Assembly (NCBI GenBank): GCA_030770535.1
Contig: JASVEC010000008.1
Location: 558,001-622,000 of the forward strand
DNA from: Batkoa obscura
Lineage: Eukaryota; Entomophthoromycota; Entomophthoromycetes; Entomophthorales; Batkoaceae
Direction: 5' to 3'
DNA length: 64,000 nucleotides
Position numbers and translations under genes: made by a program. Below are positions 20,766-31,654 of the stretch, one piece after another (within the stretch, counting starts at the first letter, position 1; each line of letters begins with the position of its first letter). The notes beneath the pieces are model-generated. The model saw only the letters and a list, made by a program, of their open reading frames with translations, made no database searches and was not told the DNA's origin.

Positions 20766-21788
20766 TATTAATACCTAAAACTGTTAACCCATCAAAGTAG
20801 GTATAGTTTTTATAAATATCTAATTAAAATTTAAAAACAGGTTGAAAATAGAGTATTGAATTACATGTAGGTATTGAAGAAATCGAATTGATTATTTGTA
20901 CTATTGATTAAATAAAAACAAAGCTATAAGTTTGTTTTTATTCTTATACACTCTCATCTCAGTTCCAACATTGTTCTTTTAAATTTCCCAATTTATTAAT
21001 TTAGTTTCATAACCAAACAGTAATTCACCAGAGTTTGTCCATTTTTAAAGGCTAAAAGGGGTCATCAATGACTTGAAATCAGATTATCAAGTATTTTTTG
21101 GACCTCAGGTTCTTATCAATAAATACTTTTCAATTCTAATGTTCTTACTCGTTTATAGATAGTGTTTTAATTTAAGAGTTTTTTCACAAATAAACTCATC
21201 ATTAGCCCTCTAGTTTAGTATGGATTTTAAAAAAAACAAAAATTTATATTTTAGAGTTAACATTACAAATTCTATAAAAGACTCGGTTTATTACATTGTA
21301 CTTGATTGTCATCTATCTTATCAGTTTCAAATTGACCTTAAATAAAATTGAAATGATCGATTTAATAGAAAATATAAATTATCATTGTTATTTGTTAATT
21401 TTGATTTTATCCTATAGCTTACATAGATCCCCTAAGCACATTGTTTTATATATTTTTAACTACAGCTTATTGTCATAACTTCGAGTACTTTATTGCGTTG
21501 ATATTTAGATGCACAAACTCTGCTTCAAAGCTTTAATTTCTAAAAAAGAAGGACTGTTTGCCGCTTGTTTACTAAAATGTGGATTTTTGAATTGGTTTTA
21601 CTTACGAACTAACAGAAACATATTAAGAATAACTAAAAAATCTTTATTAGTCATCTATTTTTAACTTTAAGAATAACTTAAGCCAAAAAAGTAGTCGACT
21701 TTAACTAAATATAGTAAAATTAAAATAACTAAAACATCCAAATATATAGATATTTATTATAACATTGACTCTACATCACTCACTTTCT

Positions 21789-23228
<1,440 letters not shown>

Positions 23229-24628
23229 TTTTTTTATTTAGTTTAATTTATAGGGAGATGATAAATTGTAATATATAGAAATATAGAGTAATAATATATA
23301 GATATTAAAAAAATATAAAAACTTTTTTTTAAAAAAAATTCAATAAACTATAAATAAAATAAGTTAACTATTTATACTTTTTATCCACAAGCTACTCCAA
23401 TGTTTACCCCCTCATTTACTATACTACATTATATAAAATTAATATGCTAGTAACTAAATATAGACAATTGACTATAATTCAATATGTGTTGAAATTAATT
23501 TGTCAATGATTTGGTGCTGCAGCGACCAATTAGATGATTTTGATTGATATCGATTATCTATCTTTAGGTTGATAAAAGATGACTCAAGTTGATTCTAAAA
23601 TTTTAAAATGTTACTAGTTTTAGCATGGTTTTTATTACTGGGTCTAACTAAATGGGGATAAAAAATTTAATTTTGTTACCATTCTTATTTTAAGCTTTTA
23701 CTTATTTATTTCTAGCCCTATTATTTAAACTATTAAATGACTATAATTACAATTTCAAAAATTTGCACACGTTTAATTTAAATTAATGATAATATGCTTT
23801 TTAGCGTGATGAAGCATGATTCATAAAAAAATTCCATGATTTTTTGATGCTATTCAGGCTATTATTTCATTGAGCTTGAAAGTTCAATGTTTATTGTTAG
23901 TCATGGATTTGTGTATTAATCTACTATTAGATATTTCATAATTATCTAAATTTTCATTTAGAAATATTGGTAGGAGTATACTATTGCAATAGTAAAAAAA
24001 TTAGAATAAGAATATTAAACTTTTAGTTAAAATAATTTCTAATTAAAAAAAAGTATGTACTAAAAAAGTCAAAGCAAAAAATTAGGGTTGTAGTTAGTAA
24101 CTTCTCTATTTTTTTAAAAAGAAATATAGAACTATTATGAAAAGAACTAACATAGACATTAATATTAAGAAACTTTAGGATTCCTACTGTTTGAATTTTA
24201 TTAATTATTGTATTAATCTATTAATACTAACTAAGTTATAGATAGTTTGGGTATTTATATTAGTAGTCAATAAAAGAAAATAATAAAATTAAGTAATTTT
24301 TATTGAAATTTCTATAAAACAAATTTCTAACATTTAAAAAAAAAACTAAACATAACCTCTACAAATTTCGGAAATTTCTTCTCTGATTCTAATTTGACAA
24401 AATCATCATAAAAATTTCCACCAAGGTAAGTTTCATCACATTAATGAACGAATCAACAGGCTTGATTTTTTTTCAAAAACAAGATTTAACAAAAACTCAA
24501 AAAAAAAGAGAGAGTTAAGTAAAAGAGTGTTTAAGAGAGAGTAATGTAAACGAGGCTATTAAATAAAACGATTGTTATTTTACAAAAAAAAATATCAAAA
24601 AATCAAAATCCATGTTTCATTACCTTTC
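23229..24628. other. Divergent spacer upstream of homocitrate synthase and kelch gene
   Basis: 1.4 kb of A+T-rich DNA between two divergent start codons. It must contain both promoters. No specific motif stood out. Confidence 0.5.
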
Positions 24629-27202
24629 ATGATTTTTTATTTTTTATTATTTTATCATTGTCTTTTAGCTAGTGATATCATTAACACCAATATCTATGGA
24701 GGCGAGTGTAATTTGATAGGTTCTCGATTATATTATTTAGGTGGAAAAGATATGACTTTAGGAGAAGGGGAACATTCTTCTCAAAGTATAGCTATAAGAT
24801 ATTTAGATTTAAATGAATCTTTTAATTTGACTTTATTAAACAAAGCTCCATGGAAACAAATACAATCTAATTTTATTACTGAAGAACCAATATTGTATCC
24901 TCAATCTACTGTCAATGGAGATTTCATTTATTTATTAGGTGGTTTAAATCAATCTACAAATAATCAGTTTAAAGTATTTGATACAAAAACAAATAATTTT
25001 ACTACAATAATTAATAATAATAATAATATAAATAATAAAGATATTGATTTGCCTATATTAAATCATTCGTTAGCATATGGTACTTTAGTAACTACAGCTT
25101 CCAATGATTATTTGTTATATGGTGGTATGACTCAATATACTAATAATACAATTTATTCCAATCCGAATGTCTATAAATATAATGATAAAGAATGGATAAT
25201 TGATAATGTAGTACCAGGTTTACCTTCTTTTTTACATACATCGAATATTATTGATAATAAAATGTATGTTATTGGTGGTATTAATCCAATTACATTAATA
25301 CCTTATCCCTGGGATAATGTACGTGTTTATGATTTAAATAATAAATTATGGTATAATATAACGTTATCAGGTAAAATACCCACTATTCGATATGGTCATC
25401 GTAGTTTAGTTTATGATAATAGTACTATTTTAATTGTAGGTGGAAGTACTGGAATTAATGGCACTAATTTAAAAGATATTGAATATTCTAAAGAAATATT
25501 AGTATTAAATTTAACGACATTTGAATATGAATCTTTAGTTATGGAAGATTTTATTGGTTCTTTTAGAGGTTGTGCTGTATTATTTAATAATTATTTATTA
25601 TATTCCTTTGGTCAAAATCAATTTACTTCCTTCAATTATTCAATTACTAATCTAGTAAATTTAAATCAATTGAAATTAACAAAAGAATATATTTATAATA
25701 CAGCTACACTTAAACATTCCGATATCAGCAATACTTTAAAAGTAATTATAGGCTTCTGTTTAATGTTAGGGATCTTATTATTTTTACTACTATTAGCCTT
25801 GATATTATATAAATTACATAAATATTTAAATCGAGAGAGATTAATTAGTGATGATTCAGGGAGTAATAATTCTTCTAAATATTCATTTTTTAAACCAGTT
25901 TCAGTATTAACTCAACCTATCTGGTGTGATACAACAAGTCAGCCTGAATTAAAATTATCTATAACAAATTCCGATCCCATATTAAAATCTAATGATATTA
26001 AAAAATCATTACATTTATCTACTTTAGATCATGGCACAATGATATTGCCTACAACAGCAACACCAAGTACAATGAATAATAGTGCTGCAACTACACATCA
26101 TACTCATTATTCAACGCCATCACAACAATCACAACAATTACAACCAACTACAATTCATCAATTTCAATTTAATAAATTCCCTTATTTTACTAAATTTATT
26201 GAAAGTCAATCCATGACTAGTCGACCCAGTAATAGTACGAATTCCAGTAATAAAAGTAATAAAAGTAATAAAAGTAATCAGCAAACAACCACGAGTAATT
26301 CAGTTCCAGTAAATTATAAGCCCAAAGGAAGTATCTTTAATATATCTAATAATAGTAGTAATCTACAATCCAAATTTGATACCAAAAATACCAGTCCATC
26401 CAGTCAAGTTACTGATTTTAAAAATTTAAATCATTCTCATTATTTAAATACTAATATTATTACTAATTTATCCGAAGATAAAAACTCATTACCTAATTCT
26501 TCTCCTCAAACAGCTCATTCTTATTTAACTAAATCTATTTCTCCAAAAGATAAATGTCAAGGTGATGTAGTAGTTCAATTTATTCCACCAGAAAAAGCAG
26601 TGTTAAATCAAAAAATTACTAAAGAAGGTGTTATTATGAATAAATTACCTTCAATTAAAGTCCATGATACTGAGATACAAAAAGGGAGGAGAAGGGGTAT
26701 TGAAACAAGTAAGGAAACAATTTCATTAAGTGTAGGGAATGTTAAACCAGTAGCTATTAATTATGAAAATGAATTAAAGGATTTTATACCGTATAGAAGA
26801 AGACATTTAAAAAGTATTAAAAAGAAAATGGAATTAAATAATGGAACTCATAAGAAAAAGAATAGTATTAAAGAAGGAAGTGTTAAAAAGTATAGAATGA
26901 AAAAGAAAGAGATGAAAAAAAGGATTAGTACTTCTTTAAGTTCTCAACTGTTACTAGAAGGTTTTGATAATATTATTGGTGATAAATATAATACTTCAAA
27001 TAATACAACAACATCAACTACTACTACTACTACTACATCGAATAAAGAATCAGGAAGTAGTAATAATAAGAATAATAATAAGAACAACAATAAGAGTAAT
27101 AATAACAATCAATTATTAGAACCAATGCCAATATTACCACCTATTCGTAAAGCTACAGACATCTCTATTAATCAATTTTTATCTAAAGAATTTAAAAATT
27201 AA
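24629..27202 (+). CDS. Kelch-repeat single-pass membrane protein with long cytoplasmic tail
   Basis: Intronless, 857 residues from the ATG at 24629, which directly opens a signal peptide (MIFYFLLFYHCLLASD). The ectodomain carries at least six kelch motifs recognised by GG or FG cores: YYLGGKDM, IYLLGGLNQ, YLLYGGMTQ, MYVIGGINP, LIVGGSTG and LLYSFGQN, consistent with one beta-propeller. A transmembrane helix (about residues 372-396, GFCLMLGILLFLLLLALILY) follows. The cytoplasmic part, about 460 residues, is low-complexity: Ser/Asn/Gln/Thr-rich, then a Lys/Arg-rich region (KKYRMKKKEMKKR) and an Asn-rich end. The build resembles the kelch/galactose-oxidase-like surface proteins common in zygomycete fungi, which may act in cell-wall or mating recognition. 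Function is not established. It converges on the DAG-kinase gene over 332 bp. Confidence 0.85.
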   Translation: MIFYFLLFYHCLLASDIINTNIYGGECNLIGSRLYYLGGKDMTLGEGEHSSQSIAIRYLDLNESFNLTLLNKAPWKQIQSNFITEEPILYPQSTVNGDFIYLLGGLNQSTNNQFKVFDTKTNNFTTIINNNNNINNKDIDLPILNHSLAYGTLVTTASNDYLLYGGMTQYTNNTIYSNPNVYKYNDKEWIIDNVVPGLPSFLHTSNIIDNKMYVIGGINPITLIPYPWDNVRVYDLNNKLWYNITLSGKIPTIRYGHRSLVYDNSTILIVGGSTGINGTNLKDIEYSKEILVLNLTTFEYESLVMEDFIGSFRGCAVLFNNYLLYSFGQNQFTSFNYSITNLVNLNQLKLTKEYIYNTATLKHSDISNTLKVIIGFCLMLGILLFLLLLALILYKLHKYLNRERLISDDSGSNNSSKYSFFKPVSVLTQPIWCDTTSQPELKLSITNSDPILKSNDIKKSLHLSTLDHGTMILPTTATPSTMNNSAATTHHTHYSTPSQQSQQLQPTTIHQFQFNKFPYFTKFIESQSMTSRPSNSTNSSNKSNKSNKSNQQTTTSNSVPVNYKPKGSIFNISNNSSNLQSKFDTKNTSPSSQVTDFKNLNHSHYLNTNIITNLSEDKNSLPNSSPQTAHSYLTKSISPKDKCQGDVVVQFIPPEKAVLNQKITKEGVIMNKLPSIKVHDTEIQKGRRRGIETSKETISLSVGNVKPVAINYENELKDFIPYRRRHLKSIKKKMELNNGTHKKKNSIKEGSVKKYRMKKKEMKKRISTSLSSQLLLEGFDNIIGDKYNTSNNTTTSTTTTTTTSNKESGSSNNKNNNKNNNKSNNNNQLLEPMPILPPIRKATDISINQFLSKEFKN

Positions 27203-27534
27203 ATCTTCATTTTCAATTTATACTCAATCTTCATTATACTATTTAATTTAACAACTAACTCAATCTATAGATTATTATTTTAATATAATATAAATAAACA
27301 TTATTTAATAAAACATTATTTGATAAAACATTATATAAACATTATCTATTTCTTTCCTTTTCTTATTATATTTAAATAAATTAAAAATAGCTTATAATAA
27401 TATTCAAAAAAAGGCAATATATATTTATTTAATTAATCTTTATAAAATGGCATAATACATAACCTATACATAGAACTCATGTATAAGATATATAACAAAT
27501 CAACAATTAACAATTAACAATTAACAATTAACAA
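27203..27534. other. Convergent 3' spacer with heptamer repeat
   Basis: A+T-rich spacer between two convergent genes. Its right edge (27502-27537) is an array of five AACAATT heptamers that runs into the stop codon of the minus-strand gene. Confidence 0.6.
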
Positions 27535-27537
27535 TTA
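27502..27537. repeat. AACAATT heptamer, five copies, overlapping a stop codon
   Basis: Five head-to-tail copies. The last copy supplies the TAA stop of the DAG-kinase-domain gene on the minus strand (27535-27537). Confidence 0.85.
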
Positions 27538-28863
27538 ATGTTTACTCTTATTCAATCCATCCCTAACAACTCTTGATTTCTCATAAGTTGATCCAATAAT
27601 ATTTAACTTAATAAAAGGTTTAAATTTAATTTCAAGTGGTTTAGATAACTTATAAAACTCGCCATCAACCATACAATAAGTCAACCATTGCTCTTTTGAA
27701 AATACATCTTTTCTAAAAAATTTACGAAATGAGTTTCTTTCAGGCATCTTAGCATCACAGGGATCATGAAAGTTAAATATCACTTCATTTTCAAATTGAC
27801 CAAGTCGCATTACTTTTTCTTTACTTTTATTACTTACTAATTTAATATAATGTCTCATAGATTGAATTGCCATCACTTCAATTTTATTATCACTACAAGT
27901 TTGATTACTCCAATTATTAGGATCAACTGGACCACTTGGATTTTGAATTACTTTAGCACTATCTTTATTATTTTCAGCATCTTTCCAAAGATCAATATCC
28001 ATAGACCAAACTCTTGGTATGTTTTGTACAATAATTTCAATCATATCCTTCTTTAATACAGGTGTATTATTCTTATTATCTTCACAAACAAGTACTTCTT
28101 TATCATTAATAGTAATTGATTTCAAGATATTAGTAATAGATGGAAACTTTCTAAATGCAACCCATTTTAAAGATTCAAAAAAATAAACAAAAAAGTTATA
28201 AAAGCGTGATTTCTTACGATTCTTTTCAAATCCAGAACCAACAAACCCTTGAACACCTAAAGCAAAATAAACTACAAAATTACGATCAAATTGTTGCATC
28301 TTTTCACTTTCTTTGCCACTCTTGACTACTTTTTGAATATAACCTCCTTCAGCCACTTTAACTTCCGTATTCCATAAATCTAAGGTGATTTGATTACTAC
28401 TATCTTCCCTTACTCTTTCCAATATCAAATCACTTAAACTACTTAAATCACTACCCACCAGATTATCTTCTTCGATTGTTTTACCCCATCCTAAAGCTTG
28501 TGAAAAATCATTACCTGTACCAAAAGGTAAACAAGAGAATACTAATTGATTTAAATCGATTTCATTCTTACATAAATCTTCCACAATACCAATAATAGTA
28601 CCATCACCTCCACCACTCCAAACTTGTACTACAAAATTATGATTTCCTTCTTTTCGAACTTTTAATAACTGTTTTAAATAATCAATCCCTTCTCGTTTAC
28701 AATCCTCTTCAATAATACTATAAATCTGAACTTGAACACTTTGGTCTTCTTTTAATCGAAAGTGTTGAACTTTTAACTCTGTTAACTCTTTCCCTTTTTG
28801 ATCTCCACTTAATGGATTAACAAATAAAAACACATAAGTTTGAATATCTTTTAGATGCACCAT
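27535..28863 (-). CDS. Diacylglycerol kinase catalytic-domain lipid kinase
   Basis: Intronless, 442 residues. The DAGK catalytic fold is shown by the opening strand and loop FVNPLSGDQKG, the nucleotide-binding VWSGGGDGTIIG and the conserved PFGTGNDFSQALGW. The accessory region includes YFALGVQGFVGSGFEKNR and, near the end, the short strand MVDGEFYKL typical of the family's C-terminal beta domain (D/NGE). There is no C1 or EF-hand domain, so it is unlike animal DGKs and closer to soluble fungal forms. It should phosphorylate a lipid such as diacylglycerol or a sphingoid base; the substrate cannot be decided. The Met at 28863 immediately precedes the first strand and is the only sensible start. 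Confidence 0.88.
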   Translation of the reverse strand: MVHLKDIQTYVFLFVNPLSGDQKGKELTELKVQHFRLKEDQSVQVQIYSIIEEDCKREGIDYLKQLLKVRKEGNHNFVVQVWSGGGDGTIIGIVEDLCKNEIDLNQLVFSCLPFGTGNDFSQALGWGKTIEEDNLVGSDLSSLSDLILERVREDSSNQITLDLWNTEVKVAEGGYIQKVVKSGKESEKMQQFDRNFVVYFALGVQGFVGSGFEKNRKKSRFYNFFVYFFESLKWVAFRKFPSITNILKSITINDKEVLVCEDNKNNTPVLKKDMIEIIVQNIPRVWSMDIDLWKDAENNKDSAKVIQNPSGPVDPNNWSNQTCSDNKIEVMAIQSMRHYIKLVSNKSKEKVMRLGQFENEVIFNFHDPCDAKMPERNSFRKFFRKDVFSKEQWLTYCMVDGEFYKLSKPLEIKFKPFIKLNIIGSTYEKSRVVRDGLNKSKH

Positions 28864-29296
28864 TTTTATAAAAAATTATCAAAAGCTAAAATAGTTGAAT
28901 CACTTCCTTTTTATAAGTTTATATCTTCAAATGATGCTAAAATGATGTTTTACTTTATATATTAATCAATTTAAATTAACTTGATTTTAGCTTCAACTAT
29001 CAAATTAAAGCTAAACTTAAAATCTTTTGAAATTCCACTAAATATACTAAACTAAGTAATTCTTACTCCCCATAATGCTGATCTTGCATGAAAAATAGTG
29101 AGGAAACAATGAAATCATTTTTAAAAAAGACCCTTTTAACCTCAAAAATCAAATAAAAATCAAATAAAAATGAAGTAATCATGGAGTCATTTACTAAATA
29201 AAAAATAACCAAACATTAATTTTAATATAAAATAACAATCAATATAATCAATTTTAGTTATTAATTTTGACATTTAATTCTGAATATATATTAATA
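28864..29296. promoter_or_regulatory. Divergent promoter of DAGK and DUF1206 genes
   Basis: 433 bp between two divergent start codons. A directly repeated AATCAAATAAAA occurs at about 29148-29168. No named factor site is supported. Confidence 0.45.
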
Positions 29297-30307
29297 ATGC
29301 CAGATTCTGATACCGCTACAGTGACCATAGATACTAACGAAGAAGTGAGTAAAAAGAAACGATTTTTATTACCTTCAGGTACCAAAAGAAAACATCGATG
29401 GATAGTTACATTATTAGGTCGAATTGGGTTTACAGCTAAAGGAGTGGTCTATTCTATTTTAGGAGGTTTATGTTGTGCCTCTGCATTAGATGAACCCACG
29501 CCTGAAGGTACTGGATCGAATGAATCACCTCAAGCAGTGTTTATATTATTAGCAGGAGCACAACAAATTGGCATCCCATTGTTGGTTGTAATGAGTGTAG
29601 GCTTATTATTTTATTCTACATGGCGATTTTGGGAAGCAGCCACAGGACAAGGTTCGGATAAAACATTTAGTCGAAAAAAAAACTTTTTTAAATATCGATT
29701 ATCACCCTTTGTATCCGGAGCAGTTTATTTATCTTATTTAAGTTATATTATTCAAGTGATCGTTAAATTACATGTTTATCATAAAAACAATCAAGAAGTT
29801 TCTACCTCTGATAGTTGCTTTCCAAATTGCTGGAATACAACTCCTTATGGTAGAGCAGGTATTATTATTATTGGTATTGCTTTTTTGATTGCTACAATTA
29901 CTCAATTAATTCCTGCTTTTTCTACTACTTTTCATAAAGATTTAAAAGTGCATCTATATCCCAACTATGTTAAATATACTGTATTGACTTTAGGTCATAT
30001 TGGTTTTTTAGGACGAGCAGGTGTATTTTTAATGGTAGCTATATTGATGTTTAAAGCTTCTTCGAATGATATTGATGCTGAAAAACATACCGTTGGTGCT
30101 GCATTAGATCAATTAAGAGCTAATAGAGGTACTAAAGCTATCTTGTTTATTATCGGTTTGTTTTTAGTTTTCTTTGGTGCATTTGCTATATCAAATGCAA
30201 AATTTAAATATTTTCCTACAAGGCCTAATTCGGGTGAACATCCTAGGGATGATAATCAAATGCCTAAATTATCCACTGATGATACTATGGATGACCCAGT
30301 CGTTTAA
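29297..30307 (+). CDS. DUF1206 multi-pass membrane protein
   Basis: Intronless, 336 residues from the ATG at 29297 (a TTG 30 bases upstream extends the frame but is not a likely start). DUF1206 proteins contain three repeats of a two-helix unit that begins with a Gly-rich amphipathic motif. Here LLGRIGFTAKGVVYSILGGL opens the first unit, KYRLSPFVSGAVYLSYLSY the second, and TLGHIGFLGRAGVFLMVAIL the third, each followed by a further helix, giving about six membrane segments. The C-terminus is hydrophilic (RPNSGEHPRDDNQMPKL). The family is best known from bacteria (actinobacteria, cyanobacteria, bacteroidetes) and its function is unknown. Lack of introns in an intron-rich neighbourhood is compatible with acquisition from bacteria, but other intronless genes sit nearby. 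Confidence 0.8.
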   Translation: MPDSDTATVTIDTNEEVSKKKRFLLPSGTKRKHRWIVTLLGRIGFTAKGVVYSILGGLCCASALDEPTPEGTGSNESPQAVFILLAGAQQIGIPLLVVMSVGLLFYSTWRFWEAATGQGSDKTFSRKKNFFKYRLSPFVSGAVYLSYLSYIIQVIVKLHVYHKNNQEVSTSDSCFPNCWNTTPYGRAGIIIIGIAFLIATITQLIPAFSTTFHKDLKVHLYPNYVKYTVLTLGHIGFLGRAGVFLMVAILMFKASSNDIDAEKHTVGAALDQLRANRGTKAILFIIGLFLVFFGAFAISNAKFKYFPTRPNSGEHPRDDNQMPKLSTDDTMDDPVV

Positions 30308-30614
30308 TAAGTAATTTCTAATTTCCTAACCGTTTTTGTTAATAAATTCTTTTTGATTTTTGAATGTTGATTTTGAGGCTGTGTTTTTATTTCAGTTGTT
30401 TAGTTAAATCTTTTTAAATTTTACGGTTGCTTAGAAAACGGACAAAAATTTTGAAAAAGCGATATTTTTTGTTAGATTAGTAACTTTTTGATTAAAAATC
30501 ATTGGTGCTTAAACTTCGAAAATTACATAAATATCAAAACTCAAAAAAAATTGTTTATCTTTTTTTATTAAACCAAACATTATATCCTCATTAGAAAAAA
30601 CTCACAACAAAAAC
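30308..30614. other. Short spacer before OXLD1
   Basis: 307 bases of A+T-rich DNA between two same-strand genes. Nothing recognised. Confidence 0.5.
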
Positions 30615-31124
30615 ATGCGTCAAGTGTCACATTTAATAAATAGAAAATTAAAGATTCAACGAGTTAGTTATCATTCAAGTAGGATATTGTTAAGAGAAGC
30701 TATTAAACTAGATTTCGAACCTTTAATAAAATTACCTTCAAAACCAGAACCACCACCGCCAGAATTATGTTGTATGAGGTAAGAATATTATAAATAAATG
30801 CCGATATAAGACAATTTATTAATCATTTCATTTATATTCACCTCATCCCAATTTATAAAACAGTGGTTGTGCTATATGGTAAATTTTAATTTACATTCAA
30901 TCATCTATATTTTAAAAGAAATCAAAACTAAGCTTAACTTTTTTTTTAGTGTGTTAGATGTTTACCAACAAGATTTAGATGCTTATAATGAATTGAAAAA
31001 AAAATATATTAAACAGTTAAAAGAAAGAGGAATGTCAATACCGGAAGATTTAAAAGTAGAAGAAAAAGGAGATCCAGGTATGGATGCTTTTATGATGATG
31101 GAAAAAAGATTGAAGGAAAAATGA
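30615..31124 (+). CDS. OXLD1: Oxidoreductase-like domain protein OXLD1
   Basis: Three exons, 30615-30778, 30866-30880 and 30950-31124, give 117 residues. The middle exon is only 15 nt (TGGTTGTGCTATATG) but is needed to restore the invariant core: across the two junctions the protein reads CCMSGCAICVLDVYQQDL, the oxidoreductase-like N-terminal domain CCxSGCxxCVxDVYxxDL with its four cysteines. A proline run (KPEPPPPEL) precedes it, as in animal OXLD1. The N-terminus (MRQVSHLINRKLKIQRVSYH) is basic without acids and fits a mitochondrial presequence. The molecular role of OXLD1 is not established. It converges on the trehalase gene. Confidence 0.9.
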
Positions 31125-31654
31125 AGAGGGAGAAAAATGAGTTTATGGGATAAAAGGATTCTGAAAAAAATGAAACGTGAGATAAAGGCTGTATGGATGA
31201 GAGGAGATAACAGAGAGTTTTGGAAAAGTTACAAGTGTTACTGTATTATTTATTAAAATAAATTAATTTTATTATTAATATGAAGAGTAATATTTATTTC
31301 ATTTATCTTAATCTTTAAAATATTCTCTTTTTTAAATTTCAAATTTTTTAACATTAGAGGGTTTTTTTTTTTAGTTTCATCACTTTTACCATTTTTTAAG
31401 CACTATTTGAGTAGAATAACTGTTAGTAAAATTCTTAAGCAAAAAAATATATCCCTATTACTTAAAAATTATTCAATATAATAAAAATGCATGATATACT
31501 TTACTATTTAACCAAATTCTTAAATCAAAATTAAACTAAAAAAATTCATTAAAATATTTCATTTAAAAAAATAAGATTTATTTCATTTCATTGATACATT
31601 AATTCTTTGAAATCAATTCAAGTATTCCTCCAAACATTCAAACCCTCCTTTCAT
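31125..31654. other. Convergent 3' spacer with MITE copy
   Basis: 530 bp between the stops of OXLD1 and neutral trehalase, occupied in part by MITE copy 4 (31357-31455). Confidence 0.6.
31357..31455 (-). mobile_element. MITE-like element, copy 4
   Basis: Reverse-oriented copy with diverged ends (GAGGGTTTTT and ATATATCCC). It lies in the 3' spacer of two genes and may be part of their transcripts. Confidence 0.8.

Larger units (their letters stand above)
18998..21788. other. 2.8-kb spacer with two MITE copies
   Basis: Gene-free A+T-rich DNA between SRRM1 and homocitrate synthase, containing MITE copies at 20408-20508 and 20666-20765. Short open frames here have no coding character. Confidence 0.6.

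Noticed and set aside
21296-21478. A 60-residue plus-strand frame in the spacer before homocitrate synthase.
   Set aside because: Composition is typical of spacer translation, with no motif and no support from context.
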